Origin: Prosapia bicincta
Lineage: Eukaryota > Arthropoda > Insecta > Hemiptera > Cercopidae
NCBI GenBank assembly: GCA_036971475.1
Contig: JBAIZL010000006.1
Span: 94,285,765-94,349,764, forward strand
Reading direction: 5' to 3'
DNA: 64,000 bases
The notes beneath the pieces are model-generated. The model had not been told where the DNA came from and searched no databases. It saw nothing but the letters and a program-made list of their open reading frames with translations. Shown here piece by piece: positions 45,101-60,100 of the stretch (position 1 is its first letter; each line of letters starts with the position of its first letter). Position numbers and translations under genes: made by a program.

Positions 45101-48100
45101 TTACAGCTATCTGTGCCAAGACGAAGTCTTTGGTAGATTATTTTGCAAATTAAAAAATATCCCTACCTGTGTAAAATGTACCCAAACTTTACAGCTATCT
45201 GTGCCAAGACGAAGTCTTTGGTAGATTATTTTGCAAATTAAGAAATATCCCTACCTGTGTAAAATGTACCCAAACTTTACAGCTATCTGTGCCAAGACGA
45301 AGTCTTTGGTAGATTATTTTGCAAATTAAGAAATATTCCTACCTGTGTAAAATGTACCCAAACTTTACAGCTATCTGTGCCAAGACGAAGTCTTTGGTAG
45401 ATTATTTTGCAAATTAAGAAATACTCCTGCCTGTGTAAAATGTACCCAAACTTTACAGCTATCTGTGCCAAGACGAAGTCTTTGGTAGATTATTTTGCAA
45501 ATTAAGAAATACTCCTACCTGTGTAAAATGTACCCAAACTTTACAGCTTTCTGGCCAAGACGAAGTCATTGGTAGATTATTTTGCAAATTAAGAAATATC
45601 CCTACCTGTGTAAAATGTACCCAAACTTTACAGCTATCTGTGCCAAGACGAAGTCTTTGGTAGATTATTTTGCAAATTAAGAAATATCCCTACCTGTGTA
45701 AAATGTACCCAAACTTTACAGCTATCTGTGCCAAGACGAAGTCTTTGGTAGATTATTTTGCAAATTAAGAAATATTCCTACCTGTGTAAAATGTACCCAA
45801 ACTTTACAGCTATCTGGCCAAGACGAAGTCTTTGGTAGATTATTTTGCAAATTAAAAAATATCCCTACCTGTGTAAAATGTACCCAAACGTTACAGCTTT
45901 CTGGCCAAGACGAAGTCTTTGGTAGATTATTTTGCAAATTAAGAAATATCCCTACCTGTGTAAAATGTACCCAAACTTTACAGCTATCTGTGCCAAGACG
46001 AAGTCTTTGGTAGATTATTTTGCAAATTAAGAAATATCCCTACCTGTGTAAAATGTACCCAAACTTTACAGCTATCTGTGCCAAGACGAAGTCTTTGGTA
46101 GAAAATTTTTTGCAAATTAAGAAATATCCCTACCTGTGTAAAATGTACCCAAACTTTACAGCTATCTGTGCCAAGACGAAGTCTTTGGTAGATTATTTTG
46201 CAAATTAAGAAATACTCCTGCCTGTGTAAAATGTACCCAAACTTTACAGCTTTCTGGCCAAGACGAAGTCATTGGTAGATTATTTTGCAAATTAAGAAAT
46301 ATCCCTACCTGTGTAAAATGTACCCAAACTTTACAGCTATCTGTGCCAAGACGAAGTCTTTGGTAGATTATTTTGCAAATTAAGAAATATCCCTACCTGT
46401 GTAAAATGTACCCAAACTTTACAGCTATCTGTGCCAAGACGAAGTCTTTGGTAGATTATTTTGCAAATTAAGAAATATTCCTACCTGTGTAAAATGTACC
46501 CAAACTTTACAGCTATCTGTGCCAAGACGAAGTCTTTGGTAGATTATTTTGCAAATTAAAAAATATCCCTACCTGTGTAAAATGTACCCAAACTTTACAG
46601 CTATCTGTGCCAAGACGAAGTCTTTGGTAGATTATTTTGCAAATTAAGAAATACTCCTGCCTGTGTAAAATGTACCCAAACTTTACAGCTATCTGTGCCA
46701 AGACGAAGTCTTTGGTAGATTATTTTGCAAATTAAGAAATACTCCTACCTGTGTAAAATGTACCCAAACTTTACAGCTTTCTGGCCAAGACGAAGTCATT
46801 GGTAGATTATTTTTCAAATTAAGAAGTATCCCTACCTGTGTAAAATGTACCCAAACTTTACAGCTATCTGTGCCAAGACGAAGTCTTTGGTAGATTATTT
46901 TGCAAATTAAGAAATATCCCTACCTGTGTAAAATGTACCCAAACTTTACAGCTATCTGTGCCAAGACGAAGTCTTTGGTAGATTATTTTGCAAATTAAGA
47001 AATATTCCTACCTGTGTAATATGTACCCAAACTTTACAGCTATCTGGCCAAGACGAAGTCTTTGGTAGATTATTTTGCAAATTAAAAAATATCCCTACCT
47101 GTGTAAAATGTACCCAAACGTTACAGCTTTCTGGCCAAGACGAAGTCTTTGGTAGATTATTTTGCAAATTAAGAAATATCCCTACCTGTGTAAAATGTAC
47201 CCAAACTTTACAGCTACCTGTGCCAAGACGAAGTCTTTGGTAGATTATTTTGCAAATTAAGAAATATCCCTACCTGTGTAAAATGTACCCAAACTTTACA
47301 GCTATCTGTGCCAAGACGAAGTCTTTGGTAGATTATTTTGCAAATTAAGAAATATCCCTACCTGTGTAAAATGTACCCAAACTTTACAGCTATCTGTGCC
47401 AAGACGAAGTCTTTGGTAGATTATTTTGCAAATTAAGAAATATTCCTACCTGTGTAAAATGTACCCAAACTTTACAGCTATCTGGCCAAGACGAAGTCTT
47501 TGGTAGATTATTTTGCAAATTAAAAAATATCCCTACCTGTGTAAAATGTACCCAAACTTTACAGCTATCTGTGCCAAGACGAAGTCTTTGGTAGATTATT
47601 TTGCAAATTAAGAAATACTCCTACCTGTGTAAAATGTACCCAAACTTTACAGCTATCTGTGCCAAGACGAAGTCTTTGGTAGATTATTTTGCAAATTAAG
47701 AAATACTCCTACCTGTGTAAAATGTACCCAAACTTTACAGCTTTCTGGCCAAGACGAAGTCATTGGTAGATTATTTTGCAAATTAAGAAATATCCCTACC
47801 TGTGTAAAATGTACCCAAACTTTACAGCTATCTGTGCCAAGACGAAGTCTTTGGTAGATTATTTTGCAAATTAAGAAATATCCCTACCTGTGTAAAATGT
47901 ACCCAAACTTTACAGCTATCTGTGCAAAGACGAAGTCTTTGGTAGATTATTTTGCAAATTAAGAAATATTCCTACCTGTGTAAAATGTACCCAAACTTTA
48001 CAGCTATCTGGCCAAGACGAAGTCTTTTGTAGATTATTTTGCAAATTAAAAAATATCCCTACCTGTGTAAAATGTACCCAAACGTTACAGCTTTCTGGCC

Positions 48101-51100
48101 AAGACGAAGTCTTTGGTAGATTATTTTGCAAATTAAGAAATATCCCTACCTGTGTAAAATGTACCCAAACTTTACAGCTATCTGTGCCAAGACGAAGTCT
48201 TTGGTAGATTATTTTGCAAATTAAGAAATATCCCTACCTGTGTAAAATGTACCCAAACTTTACAGCTATCTGTGCCAAGACGAAGTCTTTGGTAGATTAT
48301 TTTGCAAATTAAGAAATATTCCTACCTGTGTAAAATGTACCCAAACTTTACAGCTATCTGGCCAAGACGAAGTCTTTGGTAGATTATTTTGCAAATTAAA
48401 AAATATCCCTACCTGTGTAAAATGTACCCAAACTTTACAGCTATCTGTGCCAAGACGAAGTCTTTGGTAGATTATTTTGCAAATTAAGAAATACTCCTGC
48501 CTGTGTAAAATGTACCCAAACTTTACAGCTATCTGTGCCAAGACGAAGTCTTTGGTAGATTATTTTGCAAATTAAGAAATACTCCTACCTGTGTAAAATG
48601 TACCCAAACTTTACAGCTTTCTGGCCAAGACGAAGTCATTGGTAGATTATTTTGCAAATTAAGAAATATCCCTACCTGTGTAAAATGTACCCAAACTTTA
48701 CAGCTATCTGTGCCAAGACGAAGTCTTTGGTAGATTATTTTGCAAATTAAGAAATATCCCTACCTGTGTAAAATGTACCCAAACTTTACAGCTATCTGTG
48801 CCAAGACGAAGTCTTTGGTAGATTATTTTGCAAATTAAGAAATATTCCTACCTGTGTAAAATGTACCCAAACTTTACAGCTATCTGGCCAAGACGAAGTC
48901 TTTGGTAGATTATTTTGCAAATTAAAAAATATCCCTACCTGTGTAAAATGTACCCAAACGTTACAGCTTTCTGGCCAAGACGAAGTCTTTGGTAGATTAT
49001 TTTGCAAATTAAGAAATATTCCTACCTGTGTAAAATGTACCCAAACTTTACAGCTATCTGTGCCAAGACGAAGTCTTTGGTAGATTATTTTGCAAATTAA
49101 AAAATATCCCTACCTGTGTAAAATGTACCCAAACTTTACAGCTATCTGTGCCAAGACGAAGTCTTTGGTAGATTATTTTGCAAATTAAGAAATATCCCTA
49201 CCTGTGTAAAATGTACCCAAACTTTACAGCTATCTGTGCCAAGACGAAGTCTTTGGTAGATTATTTTGCAAATTAAGAAATATTCCTACCTGTGTAAAAT
49301 GTACCCAAACTTTACAGCTATCTGTGCCAAGACGAAGTCTTTGGTAGATTATTTTGCAAATTAAGAAATACTCCTGCCTGTGTAAAATGTACCCAAACTT
49401 TACTGCTATCTGTGCCAAGACGAAGTCTTTGGTAGATTATTTTGCAAATTAAGAAATACTCCTACCTGTGTAAAATGTACCCAAACTTTACAGCTTTCTG
49501 GCCAAGACGAAGTCATTGGTAGATTATTTTGCAAATTAAGAAATATCCCTACCTGTGTAAAATGTACCCAAACTTTACAGCTATCTGTGCCAAGACGAAG
49601 TCTTTGGTAGATTATTTTGCAAATTAAGAAATATCCCTACCTGTGTAAAATGTACCCAAACTTTACAGCTATCTGTGCCAAGACGAAGTCTTTGGTAGAT
49701 TATTTTGCAAATTAAGAAATATTCCTACCTGTGTAAAATGTACCCAAACTTTACAGCTATCTGGCCAAGACGAAGTCTTTGGTAGTTTATTTTGCAAATT
49801 AAAAAATATCCCTACCTGTGTAAAATGTACCCAAACGTTACAGCTTTCTGGCCAAGACGAAGTCTTTGGTAGATTATTTTGCAAATTAAGAAATATCCCT
49901 ACCTGTGTAAAATGTACCCAAACTTTACAGCTATCTGTGCCAAGACGAAGTCTTTGGTAGATTATTTTGCAAATTAAGAAATATCCCTACCTGTGTAAAA
50001 TGTACCCAAACTTTACAGCTATCTGTGCCAAGACGAAGTCTTTGGTAGATTATTTTGCAAATTAAGAAATATCCCTACCTGTGTAAAATGTACCCAAACT
50101 TTACAGCTATCTGTGCCAAGACGAAGTCTTTGGTAGATTATTTTGCTAATTAAGAAATATTCCTACCTGTGTAAAATCTACCCAAACTTTACAGCTATCT
50201 GGCCAAGACGAAGTCTTTGGTAGATTATTTTGCAAATTAAAAAATATCCCTACCTGTGTAAAATGTACCCAAACTTTACAGCTATCTGTGCCAAGACGAA
50301 GTCTTTGGTAGATTATTTTGCAAATTAAAAAATATTCCTACCTGTGTAAAATGTACCCAAACTTTACAGCTATCTGTGCCAAGACGAAGTCTTTGGTAGA
50401 TTATTTTGCAAATTAAAAAATATCCCTACCTGTGTAAAATGTACCCAAACTTTACAGCTATCTGTGCCAAGACGAAGTCTTTGGTAGATTATTTTGCAAA
50501 TTAAGAAATACTCCTGCCTGTGTAAAATGTACCCAAACTTTACAGCTATCTGTGCCAAGACGAAGTCTTTGGTAGATTATTTTGCAAATTAAGAAATATT
50601 CCTACCTGTGTAAAATGTACCCAAACTTTACAGCTATCTGTGCCAAGACGAAGTCTTTGGTAGATTATTTTGCAAATTAAGAAATACTCCTGCCTGTGTA
50701 AAATGTACCCAAACTTTACAGCTATCTGTGCCAAGACGAAGTCTTTGGTAGATTATTTTGCAAATTAAGAAATACTCCTACCTGTGTAAAATGTACCCAA
50801 ACTTTACAGCTTTCTGGCCAAGACGAAGTCATTGGTAGATTATTTTGCAAATTAAGAAATATCCCTACCTGTGTAAAATGTACCCAAACTTTACAGCTAT
50901 CTGTGCCAAGACGAAGTCTTTGGTAGATTATTTTGCAAATTAAGAAATATCCCTACCTGTGTAAAATGTACCCAAACTTTACAGCTATCTGTGCCAAGAC
51001 GAAGTCTTTGGTAGATTATTTTGCAAATTAAGAAATATTCCTACCTGTGTAAAATGTACCCAAACTTTACAGCTATCTGGCCAAGACGAAGTCTTTGGTA

Positions 51101-54100
51101 GTTTATTTTGCAAATTAAAAAATATCCCTACCTGTGTAAAATGTACCCAAACGTTACAGCTTTCTGGCCAAGACGAAGTCTTTGGTAGATTATTTTGCAA
51201 ATTAAGAAATATCCCTACCTGTGTAAAATGTACCCAAACTTTACAGCTATCTGTGCCAAGACGAAGTCTTTGGTAGATTATTTTGCAAATTAAGAAATAT
51301 CCCTACCTGTGTAAAATGTACCCAAACTTTACAGCTATCTGTGCCAAGACGAAGTCTTTGGTAGATTATTTTGCAAATTAAGAAATATCCCTACCTGTGT
51401 AAAATGTACCCAAACTTTACAGCTATCTGTGCCAAGACGAAGTCTTTGGTAGATTATTTTGCTAATTAAGAAATATTCCTACCTGTGTAAAATGTACCCA
51501 AACTTTACAGCTATCTGGCCAAGACGAAGTCTTTGGTAGATTATTTTGCAAATTAAAAAATATCCCTACCTGTGTAAAATGTACCCAAACTTTACAGCTA
51601 TCTGTGCCAAGACGAAGTCTTTGGTAGATTATTTTGCAAATTAAAAAATATTCCTACCTGTGTAAAATGTACCCAAACTTTACAGCTATCTGTGCCAAGA
51701 CGAAGTCTTTGGTAGATTATTTTGCAAATTAAAAAATATCCCTACCTGTGTAAAATGTACCCAAACTTTACAGCTATCTGTGCCAAGACGAAGTCTTTGG
51801 TAGATTATTTTGCAAATTAAAAAATATTCCTACCTGTGTAAAATGTACCCAAACTTTACAGCTATCTGTGCCAAGACGAAGTCTTTGGTAGATTATTTTG
51901 CAAATTAAAAAATATCCCTACCTGTGTAAAATGTACCCAAACTTTACAGCTATCTGTGCCAAGACGAAGTCTTTGGTAGATTATTTTGCAAATTAAGAAA
52001 TACTCCTGCCTGTGTAAAATGTACCCAAACTTTACAGCTATCTGTGCCAAGACGAAGTCTTTGGTAGATTATTTTGCAAATTAAGAAATATTCCTACCTG
52101 TGTAAAATGTACCCAAACTTTACAGCTATCTGTGCCAAGACGAAGTCTTTGGTAGATTATTTTGCAAATTAAGAAATACTCCTGCCTGTGTAAAATGTAC
52201 CTAAACTTTACAGCTATCTGTGCCAAGACGAAGTCTTTGGTAGATTATTTTGCAAATTAAGAAATACTCCTACCTGTGTAAAATGTACCCAAACTTTACA
52301 GCTTTCTGGCCAAGACGAAGTCATTGGTAGATTATTTTGCAAATTAAGAAATATCCCTACCTGTGTAAAATGTACCCAAACTTTACAGCTATCTGTGCCA
52401 AGACGAAGTCTTTGGTAGATTATTTTGCAAATTAAGAAATATCCCTACCTGTGTAAAATGTACCCAAACTTTACAGCTATCTGTGCCAAGACGAAGTCTT
52501 TGGTAGATTATTTTGCAAATTAAGAAATATTCCTACCTGTGTAAAATGTACCCAAACTTTACAGCTATCTGGCCAAGACGAAGTCTTTGGTAGTTTATTT
52601 TGCAAATTAAAAAATATCCCTACCTGTGTAAAATGTACCCAAACGTTACAGCTTTCTGGCCAAGACGAAGTCTTTGGTAGATTATTTTGCAAATTAAGAA
52701 ATATCCCTACCTGTGTAAAATGTACCCAAACTTTACAGCTATCTGTGCCAAGACGAAGTCTTTGGTAGATTATTTTGCAAATTAAAAAATATTCCTACCT
52801 GTGTAAAATGTACCCAAACTTTACAGCTATCTGTGCCAAGACGAAGTCTTTGGTAGATTATTTTGCAAATTAAAAAATATCCCTACCTGTGTAAAATGTA
52901 CCCAAACTTTACAGCTATCTGTGCCAAGACGAAGTCTTTGGTAGATTATTTTGCAAATTAAGAAATACTCCTGCCTGTGTAAAATGTACCCAAACTTTAC
53001 AGCTATCTGTGCCAAGACGAAGTCTTTGGTAGATTATTTTGCAAATTAAGAAATACTCCTACCTGTGTAAAATGTACCCAAACTTTACAGCTTTCTGGCC
53101 AAGACGAAGTCATTGGTAGATTATTTTGCAAATTAAGAAATATCCCTACCTGTGTAAAATGTACCCAAACTTTACAGCTATCTGTGCCAAGACGAAGTCT
53201 TTGGTAGATTATTTTGCAAATTAAGAAATATCCCTACCTGTGTAAAATGTACCCAAACTTTACAGCTATCTGTGCCAAGACGAAGTCTTTGGTAGATTAT
53301 TTTGCAAATTAAGAAATATCCCTACCTGTGTAAAATGTACCCAAACTTTACAGCTATCTGTGCCAAGACGAAGTCTTTGGTAGATTATTTTGCAAATTAA
53401 GAAATATCCCTACCTGTGTAAAATGTACCCAAACTTTACAGCTATCTGTGCCAAGACGAAGTCTTTGGTAGATTATTTTGCTAATTAAGAAATATTCCTA
53501 CCTGTGTAAAATGTACCCAAACTTTACAGCTATCTGGCCAAGACGAAGTCTTTGGTAGATTATTTTGCAAATTAAAAAATATCCCTACCTGTGTAAAATG
53601 TACCCAAACTTTACAGCTATCTGTGCCAAGACGAAGTCTTTGGTAGATTATTTTGCAAATTAAGAAATACTCCTGCCTGTGTAAAATGTACCCAAACTTT
53701 ACAGCTATCTGTGCCAAGACGAAGTCTTTGGTAGATTATTTTGCAAAATAAGAAATATCCCTACCTGTGTAAAATGTACCCAAACTTTACAGCTATCTGT
53801 GCTAAGACGAAGTCTTTGGTAGATTATTTTGCAAATTAAGAAATACTCCTGCCTGTGTAAAATGTACCCAAACTTTACAGCTATCTGTGCCAAGACGAAG
53901 TCTTTGGTAGATTATTTTGCAAATTAAGAAATACTCCTACCTGTGTAAAATGTACCCAAACTTTACAGCTATCTGTGCCAAGACGAAGTCTTTGGTAGAT
54001 TATTTTGCAAATTAAAAAATATCCCTACCTGTGTAAAATGTACCCAAACTTTACAGCTATCTGTGCCAAGACGAAGTCTTTGGTAGATTATTTTGCAAAT

Positions 54101-57100
54101 TAAGAAATACTCCTGCCTGTGTAAAATGTACCCAAACTTTACAGCTATCTGTGCCAAGACGAAGTCTTTGGTAGATTATTTTGCAAATTAAGAAATATCC
54201 CTACCTGTGTAAAATGTACCCAAACTTTACAGCTATCTGGCCAAGACGAAGTCTTTGGTAGATTATTTTGCAAATTAAAAAATATCCCTACCTGTGTAAA
54301 ATGTACCCAAACGTTACAGCTTTCTGGCCAAGACGAAGTCTTTGGTAGATTATTTTGCAAATTAAGAAATATCCCTACCTGTGTAAAATGTACCCAAACT
54401 TTACAGCTATCTGTGCCAAGACGAAGTCTTTGGTAGATTATTTTGCAAATTAAAAAATATTCCTACCTGTGTAAAATGTACCCAAACTTTACAGCTATCT
54501 GTGCCAAGACGAAGTCTTTGGTAGATTATTTTGCAAATTAAAAAATATCCCTACCTGTGTAAAATGTACCCAAACTTTACAGCTATCTGTGCCAAGACGA
54601 AGTCTTTGGTAGATTATTTTGCAAATTAAGAAATACTCCTGCCTGTGTAAAATGTACCCAAACTTTACAGCTATCTGTGCCAAGACGAAGTCTTTGGTAG
54701 ATTATTTTGCAAATTAAGAAATACTCCTACCTGTGTAAAATGTACCCAAACTTTACAGCTTTCTGGCCAAGACGAAGTCATTGGTAGATTATTTTGCAAA
54801 TTAAGAAATATCCCTACCTGTGTAAAATGTACCCAAACTTTACAGCTATCTGTGCCAAGACGAAGTCTTTGGTAGATTATTTTGCAAATTAAGAAATATC
54901 CCTACCTGTGTAAAATGTACCCAAACTTTACAGCTATCTGTGCCAAGACGAAGTCTTTGGTAGATTATTTTGCAAATTAAGAAATATCCCTACCTGTGTA
55001 AAATGTACCCAAACTTTACAGCTATCTGTGCCAAGACGAAGTCTTTGGTAGATTATTTTGCAAATTAAGAAATATCCCTACCTGTGTAAAATGTACCCAA
55101 ACTTTACAGCTATCTGTGCCAAGACGAAGTCTTTGGTAGATTATTTTGCTAATTAAGAAATATTCCTACCTGTGTAAAATGTACCCAAACTTTACAGCTA
55201 TCTGGCCAAGACGAAGTCTTTGGTAGATTATTTTGCAAATTAAGAAATACTCCTACCTGTGTAAAATGTACCCAAACTTTACAGCTATCTGTGCCAAGAC
55301 GAAGTCTTTGGTAGATTATTTTGCAAATTAAAAAATATCCCTACCTGTGTAAAATGTACCCAAACTTTACAGCTATCTGTGCCAAGACGAAGTCTTTGGT
55401 AGATTATTTTGCAAATTAAGAAATACTCCTGCCTGTGTAAAATGTACCCAAACTTTACAGCTATCTGTGCCAAGACGAAGTCTTTGGTAGATTATTTTGC
55501 AAATTAAGAAATATCCCTACCTGTGTAAAATGTACCCAAACTTTACAGCTATCTGGCCAAGACGAAGTCTTTGGTAGATTATTTTGCAAATTAAAAAATA
55601 TCCCTACCTGTGTAAAATGTACCCAAACGTTACAGCTTTCTGGCCAAGACGAAGTCTTTGGTAGATTATTTTGCAAATTAAGAAATATCCCTACCTGTGT
55701 AAAATGTACCCAAACTTTACAGCTATCTGTGCCAAGACGAAGTCTTTGGTAGATTATTTTGCAAATTAAGAAATATCCCTACCTGTGTAAAATGTACCCA
55801 AACTTTACAGCTATCTGTGCCAAGACGAAGTCTTTGGTAGATTATTTTGCAAATTAAGAAATATCCCTACCTGTGTAAAATGTACCCAAACTTTACAGCT
55901 ATCTGTGCCAAGACGAAGTCTTTGGTAGATTATTTTGCAAATTAAGAAATATTCCTACCTGTGTAAAATGTACCCAAACTTTACAGCTATCTGGCCAAGA
56001 CGAAGTCTTTGGTAGATTATTTTGCAAATTAAAAAATATCCCTACCTGTGTAAAATGTACCCAAACTTTACAGCTATCTGTGCCAAGACGAAGTCTTTGG
56101 TAGATTATTTTGCAAATTAAGAAATACTCCTACCTGTGTAAAATGTACCCAAACTTTACAGCTATCTGTGCCAAGACGAAGTCTTTGGTAGATTATTTTG
56201 CAAATTAAGAAATACTCCTACCTGTGTAAAATGTACCCAAACTTTACAGCTTTCTGGCCAAGACGAAGTCATTGGTAGATTATTTTGCAAATTAAGAAAT
56301 ATCCCTACCTGTGTAAAATGTACCCAAACTTTACAGCTATCTGTGCCAAGACGAAGTCTTTGGTAGATTATTTTGCAAATTAAGAAATATCCCTACCTGT
56401 GTAAAATGTACCCAAACTTTACAGCTATCTGTGCAAAGACGAAGTCTTTGGTAGATTATTTTGCAAATTAAGAAATATTCCTACCTGTGTAAAATGTACC
56501 CAAACTTTACAGCTATCTGGCCAAGACGAAGTCTTTTGTAGATTATTTTGCAAATTAAAAAATATCCCTACCTGTGTAAAATGTACCCAAACGTTACAGC
56601 TTTCTGGCCAAGACGAAGTCTTTGGTAGATTATTTTGCAAATTAAGAAATATCCCTACCTGTGTAAAATGTACCCAAACTTTACAGCTCTCTGTGCCAAG
56701 ACGAAGTCTTTGGTAGATTATTTTGCAAATTAAGAAATATCCCTACCTGTGTAAAATGTACCCAAACTTTACAGCTATCTGTGCCAAGACGAAGTCTTTG
56801 GTAGATTATTTTGCAAATTAAGAAATATTCCTGCCTGTGTAAAATGTACCCAAACTTTACAGCTATCTGTGCCAAGACGAAGTCTTTGGTAGATTATTTT
56901 GCAAATTAAGAAATACTCCTACCTGTGTAAAATGTACCCAAACTTTACAGCTTTCTGGCCAAGACGAAGTCATTGGTAGATTATTTTGCAAATTAAGAAA
57001 TATCCCTACCTGTGTAAAATGTACCCAAACTTTACAGCTATCTGTGCCAAGACGAAGTCTTTGGTAGATTATTTTGCAAATTAAGAAATATCCCTACCTG

Positions 57101-60100
57101 TGTAAAATGTACCCAAACTTTACAGCTATCTGTGCCAAGACGAAGTCTTTGGTAGATTATTTTGCAAATTAAGAAATATTCCTACCTGTGTAAAATGTAC
57201 CCAAACTTTACAGCTATCTGGCCAAGACGAAGTCTTTGGTAGATTATTTTGCAAATTAAAAAATATCCCTACCTGTGTAAAATGTACCCAAACGTTACAG
57301 CTTTCTGGCCAAGACGAAGTCTTTGGTAGATTATTTTGCAAATTAAGAAATATTCCTACCTGTGTAAAATGTACCCAAACTTTACAGCTATCTGTGCCAA
57401 GACGAAGTCTTTGGTAGATTATTTTGCAAATTAAAAAATATCCCTACCTGTGTAAAATGTACCCAAACTTTACAGCTATCTGTGCCAAGACGAAGTCTTT
57501 GGTAGATTATTTTGCAAATTAAGAAATATCCCTACCTGTGTAAAAGGTACCCAAACTTTACAGCTATCTGTGCCAAGACGAAGTCTTTGGTAGATTATTT
57601 TGCAAATTAAGAAATATTCCTACCTGTGTAAAATGTACCCAAACTTTACAGCTATCTGTGCCAAGACGAAGTCTTTGGTAGATTATTTTGCAAATTAAGA
57701 AATACTCCTACCTGTGTAAAATGTACCCAAACTTTACAGCTTTCTGGCCAAGACGAAGTCATTGGTAGATTATTTTGCAAATTAAGAAATACTCCTGCCT
57801 GTGTAAAATGTACCCAAACTTTACAGCTATCTGTGCCAAGACGAAGTCTTTGGTAGATTATTTTGCAAATTAAGAAATATCCCTACCTGTGTAAAATGTA
57901 CCCAAACTTTACAGCTATCTGTGCTAAGACGAAGTCTTTGGTAGATTATTTTGCAAATTAAGAAATATTCCTACCTGTGTAAAATGTACCCAAACTTTAC
58001 AGCTATCTGGCCAAGACGAAGTCTTTGGTAGATTATTTTGCAAATTAAAAAATATCCCTACCTGTGTAAAATGTACCCAAACTTTACAGCTATCTGTGCC
58101 AAGACGAAGTCTTTGGTAGATTATTTTGCAAATTAAGAAATACTCCTACCTGTGTAAAATGTACCCAAACTTTACAGCTATCTGTGCCAAGACGAAGTCT
58201 TTGGTAGATTATTTTGCAAATTAAAAAATATCCCTACCTGTGTAAAATGTACCCAAACTTTACAGCTATCTGTGCCAAGACGAAGTCTTTGGTAGATTAT
58301 TTTGCAAATTAAGAAATACTCCTGCCTGTGTAAAATGTACCCAAACTTTACAGCTATCTGTGCCAAGACGAAGTCTTTGGTAGATTATTTTGCAAATTAA
58401 GAAATACTCCTACCTGTGTAAAATGTACCCAAACTTTACAGCTTTCTGGCCAAGACGAAGTCATTGGTAGATTATTTTGCAAATTAAGAAATATCCCTAC
58501 CTGTGTAAAATGTACCCAAACTTTACAGCTATCTGTGCCAAGACGAAGTCTTTGGTAGATTATTTTGCAAATTAAGAAATATCCCTACCTGTGTAAAATG
58601 TACCCAAACTTTACAGCTATCTGTGCCAAGACGAAGTCTTTGGTAGATTATTTTGCAAATTAAGAAATATTCCTACCTGTGTAAAATGTACCCAAACTTT
58701 ACAGCTATCTGGCCAAGACGAAGTCTTTGGTAGATTATTTTGCAAATTAAAAAATATCCCTACCTGTGTAAAATGTACCCAAACGTTACAGCTTTCTGGC
58801 CAAGACGAAGTCTTTGGTAGATTATTTTGCAAATTAAGAAATATCCCTACCTGTGTAAAATGTACCCAAACTTTACAGCTATCTGTGCCAAGACGAAGTC
58901 TTTGGTAGATTATTTTGCAAATTAAGAAATATCCCTACCTGTGTAAAATGTACCCAAACTTTACAGCTATCTGTGCCAAGACGAAGTCTTTGGTAGATTA
59001 TTTTGCAAATTAAGAATTATCCCTACCTGTGTAAAATGTACCCAAACTTTACAGCTATCTGTGCCAAGACGAAGTCTTTGGTAGATTATTTTGCAAATTA
59101 AGAAATATTCCTACCTGTGTAAAATGTACCCAAACTTTACAGCTATCTGTGCCAAGACGAAGTCTTTGGTAGATTATTTTGCAAATTAAGAAATACTCCT
59201 ACCTGTGTAAAATGTACCCAAACTTTACAGCTTTCTGGCCAAGACGAAGTCATTGGTAGATTATTTTGAAAATTAAGAAATATCCCTACCTGTGTAAAAT
59301 GTACCCAAACTTTACAGCTATCTGTGCCAAGACGAAGTCTTTGGTAGATTATTTTGCAAATTAAGAAATATCCCTACCTGTGTAAAATGTACCCAAACTT
59401 TACAGCTATCTGTGCCAAGACGAAGTCTTTGGTAGATTATTTTGCAAATTAAGAAATATTCCTACCTGTGTAAAATGTACCCAAACTTTACAGCTATCTG
59501 GCCAAGACGAAGTCTTTGGTAGATTATTTTGCAAATTAAAAAATATCCCTACCTGTGTAAAATGTACCCAAACTTTACAGCTATCTGTGCCAAGACGAAG
59601 TCTTTGGTAGATTATTTTGCAAATTAAGAAATACTCCTGCCTGTGTAAAATGTACCCAAACTTTACAGCTATCTGTGCCAAGACGAAGTCTTTGGTAGAT
59701 TATTTTGCAAATTAAGAAATATCCCTACCTGTGTAAAATGTACCCAAACTTTACAGCTATCTGTGCTAAGACGAAGTCTTTGGTAGATTATTTTGCAAAT
59801 TAAGAAATACTCCTGCCTGTGTAAAATGTACCCAAACTTTACAGCTATCTGTGCCAAGACGAAGTCTTTGGTAGATTATTTTGCAAATTAAGAAATACTC
59901 CTACCTGTGTAAAATGTACCCAAACTTTACAGCTATCTGTGCCAAGACGAAGTCTTTGGTAGATTATTTTGCAAATTAAAAAATATCCCTACCTGTGTAA
60001 AATGTACCCAAACTTTACAGCTATCTGTGCCAAGACGAAGTCTTTGGTAGATTATTTTGCAAATTAAGAAATACTCCTGCCTGTGTAAAATGTACCCAAA

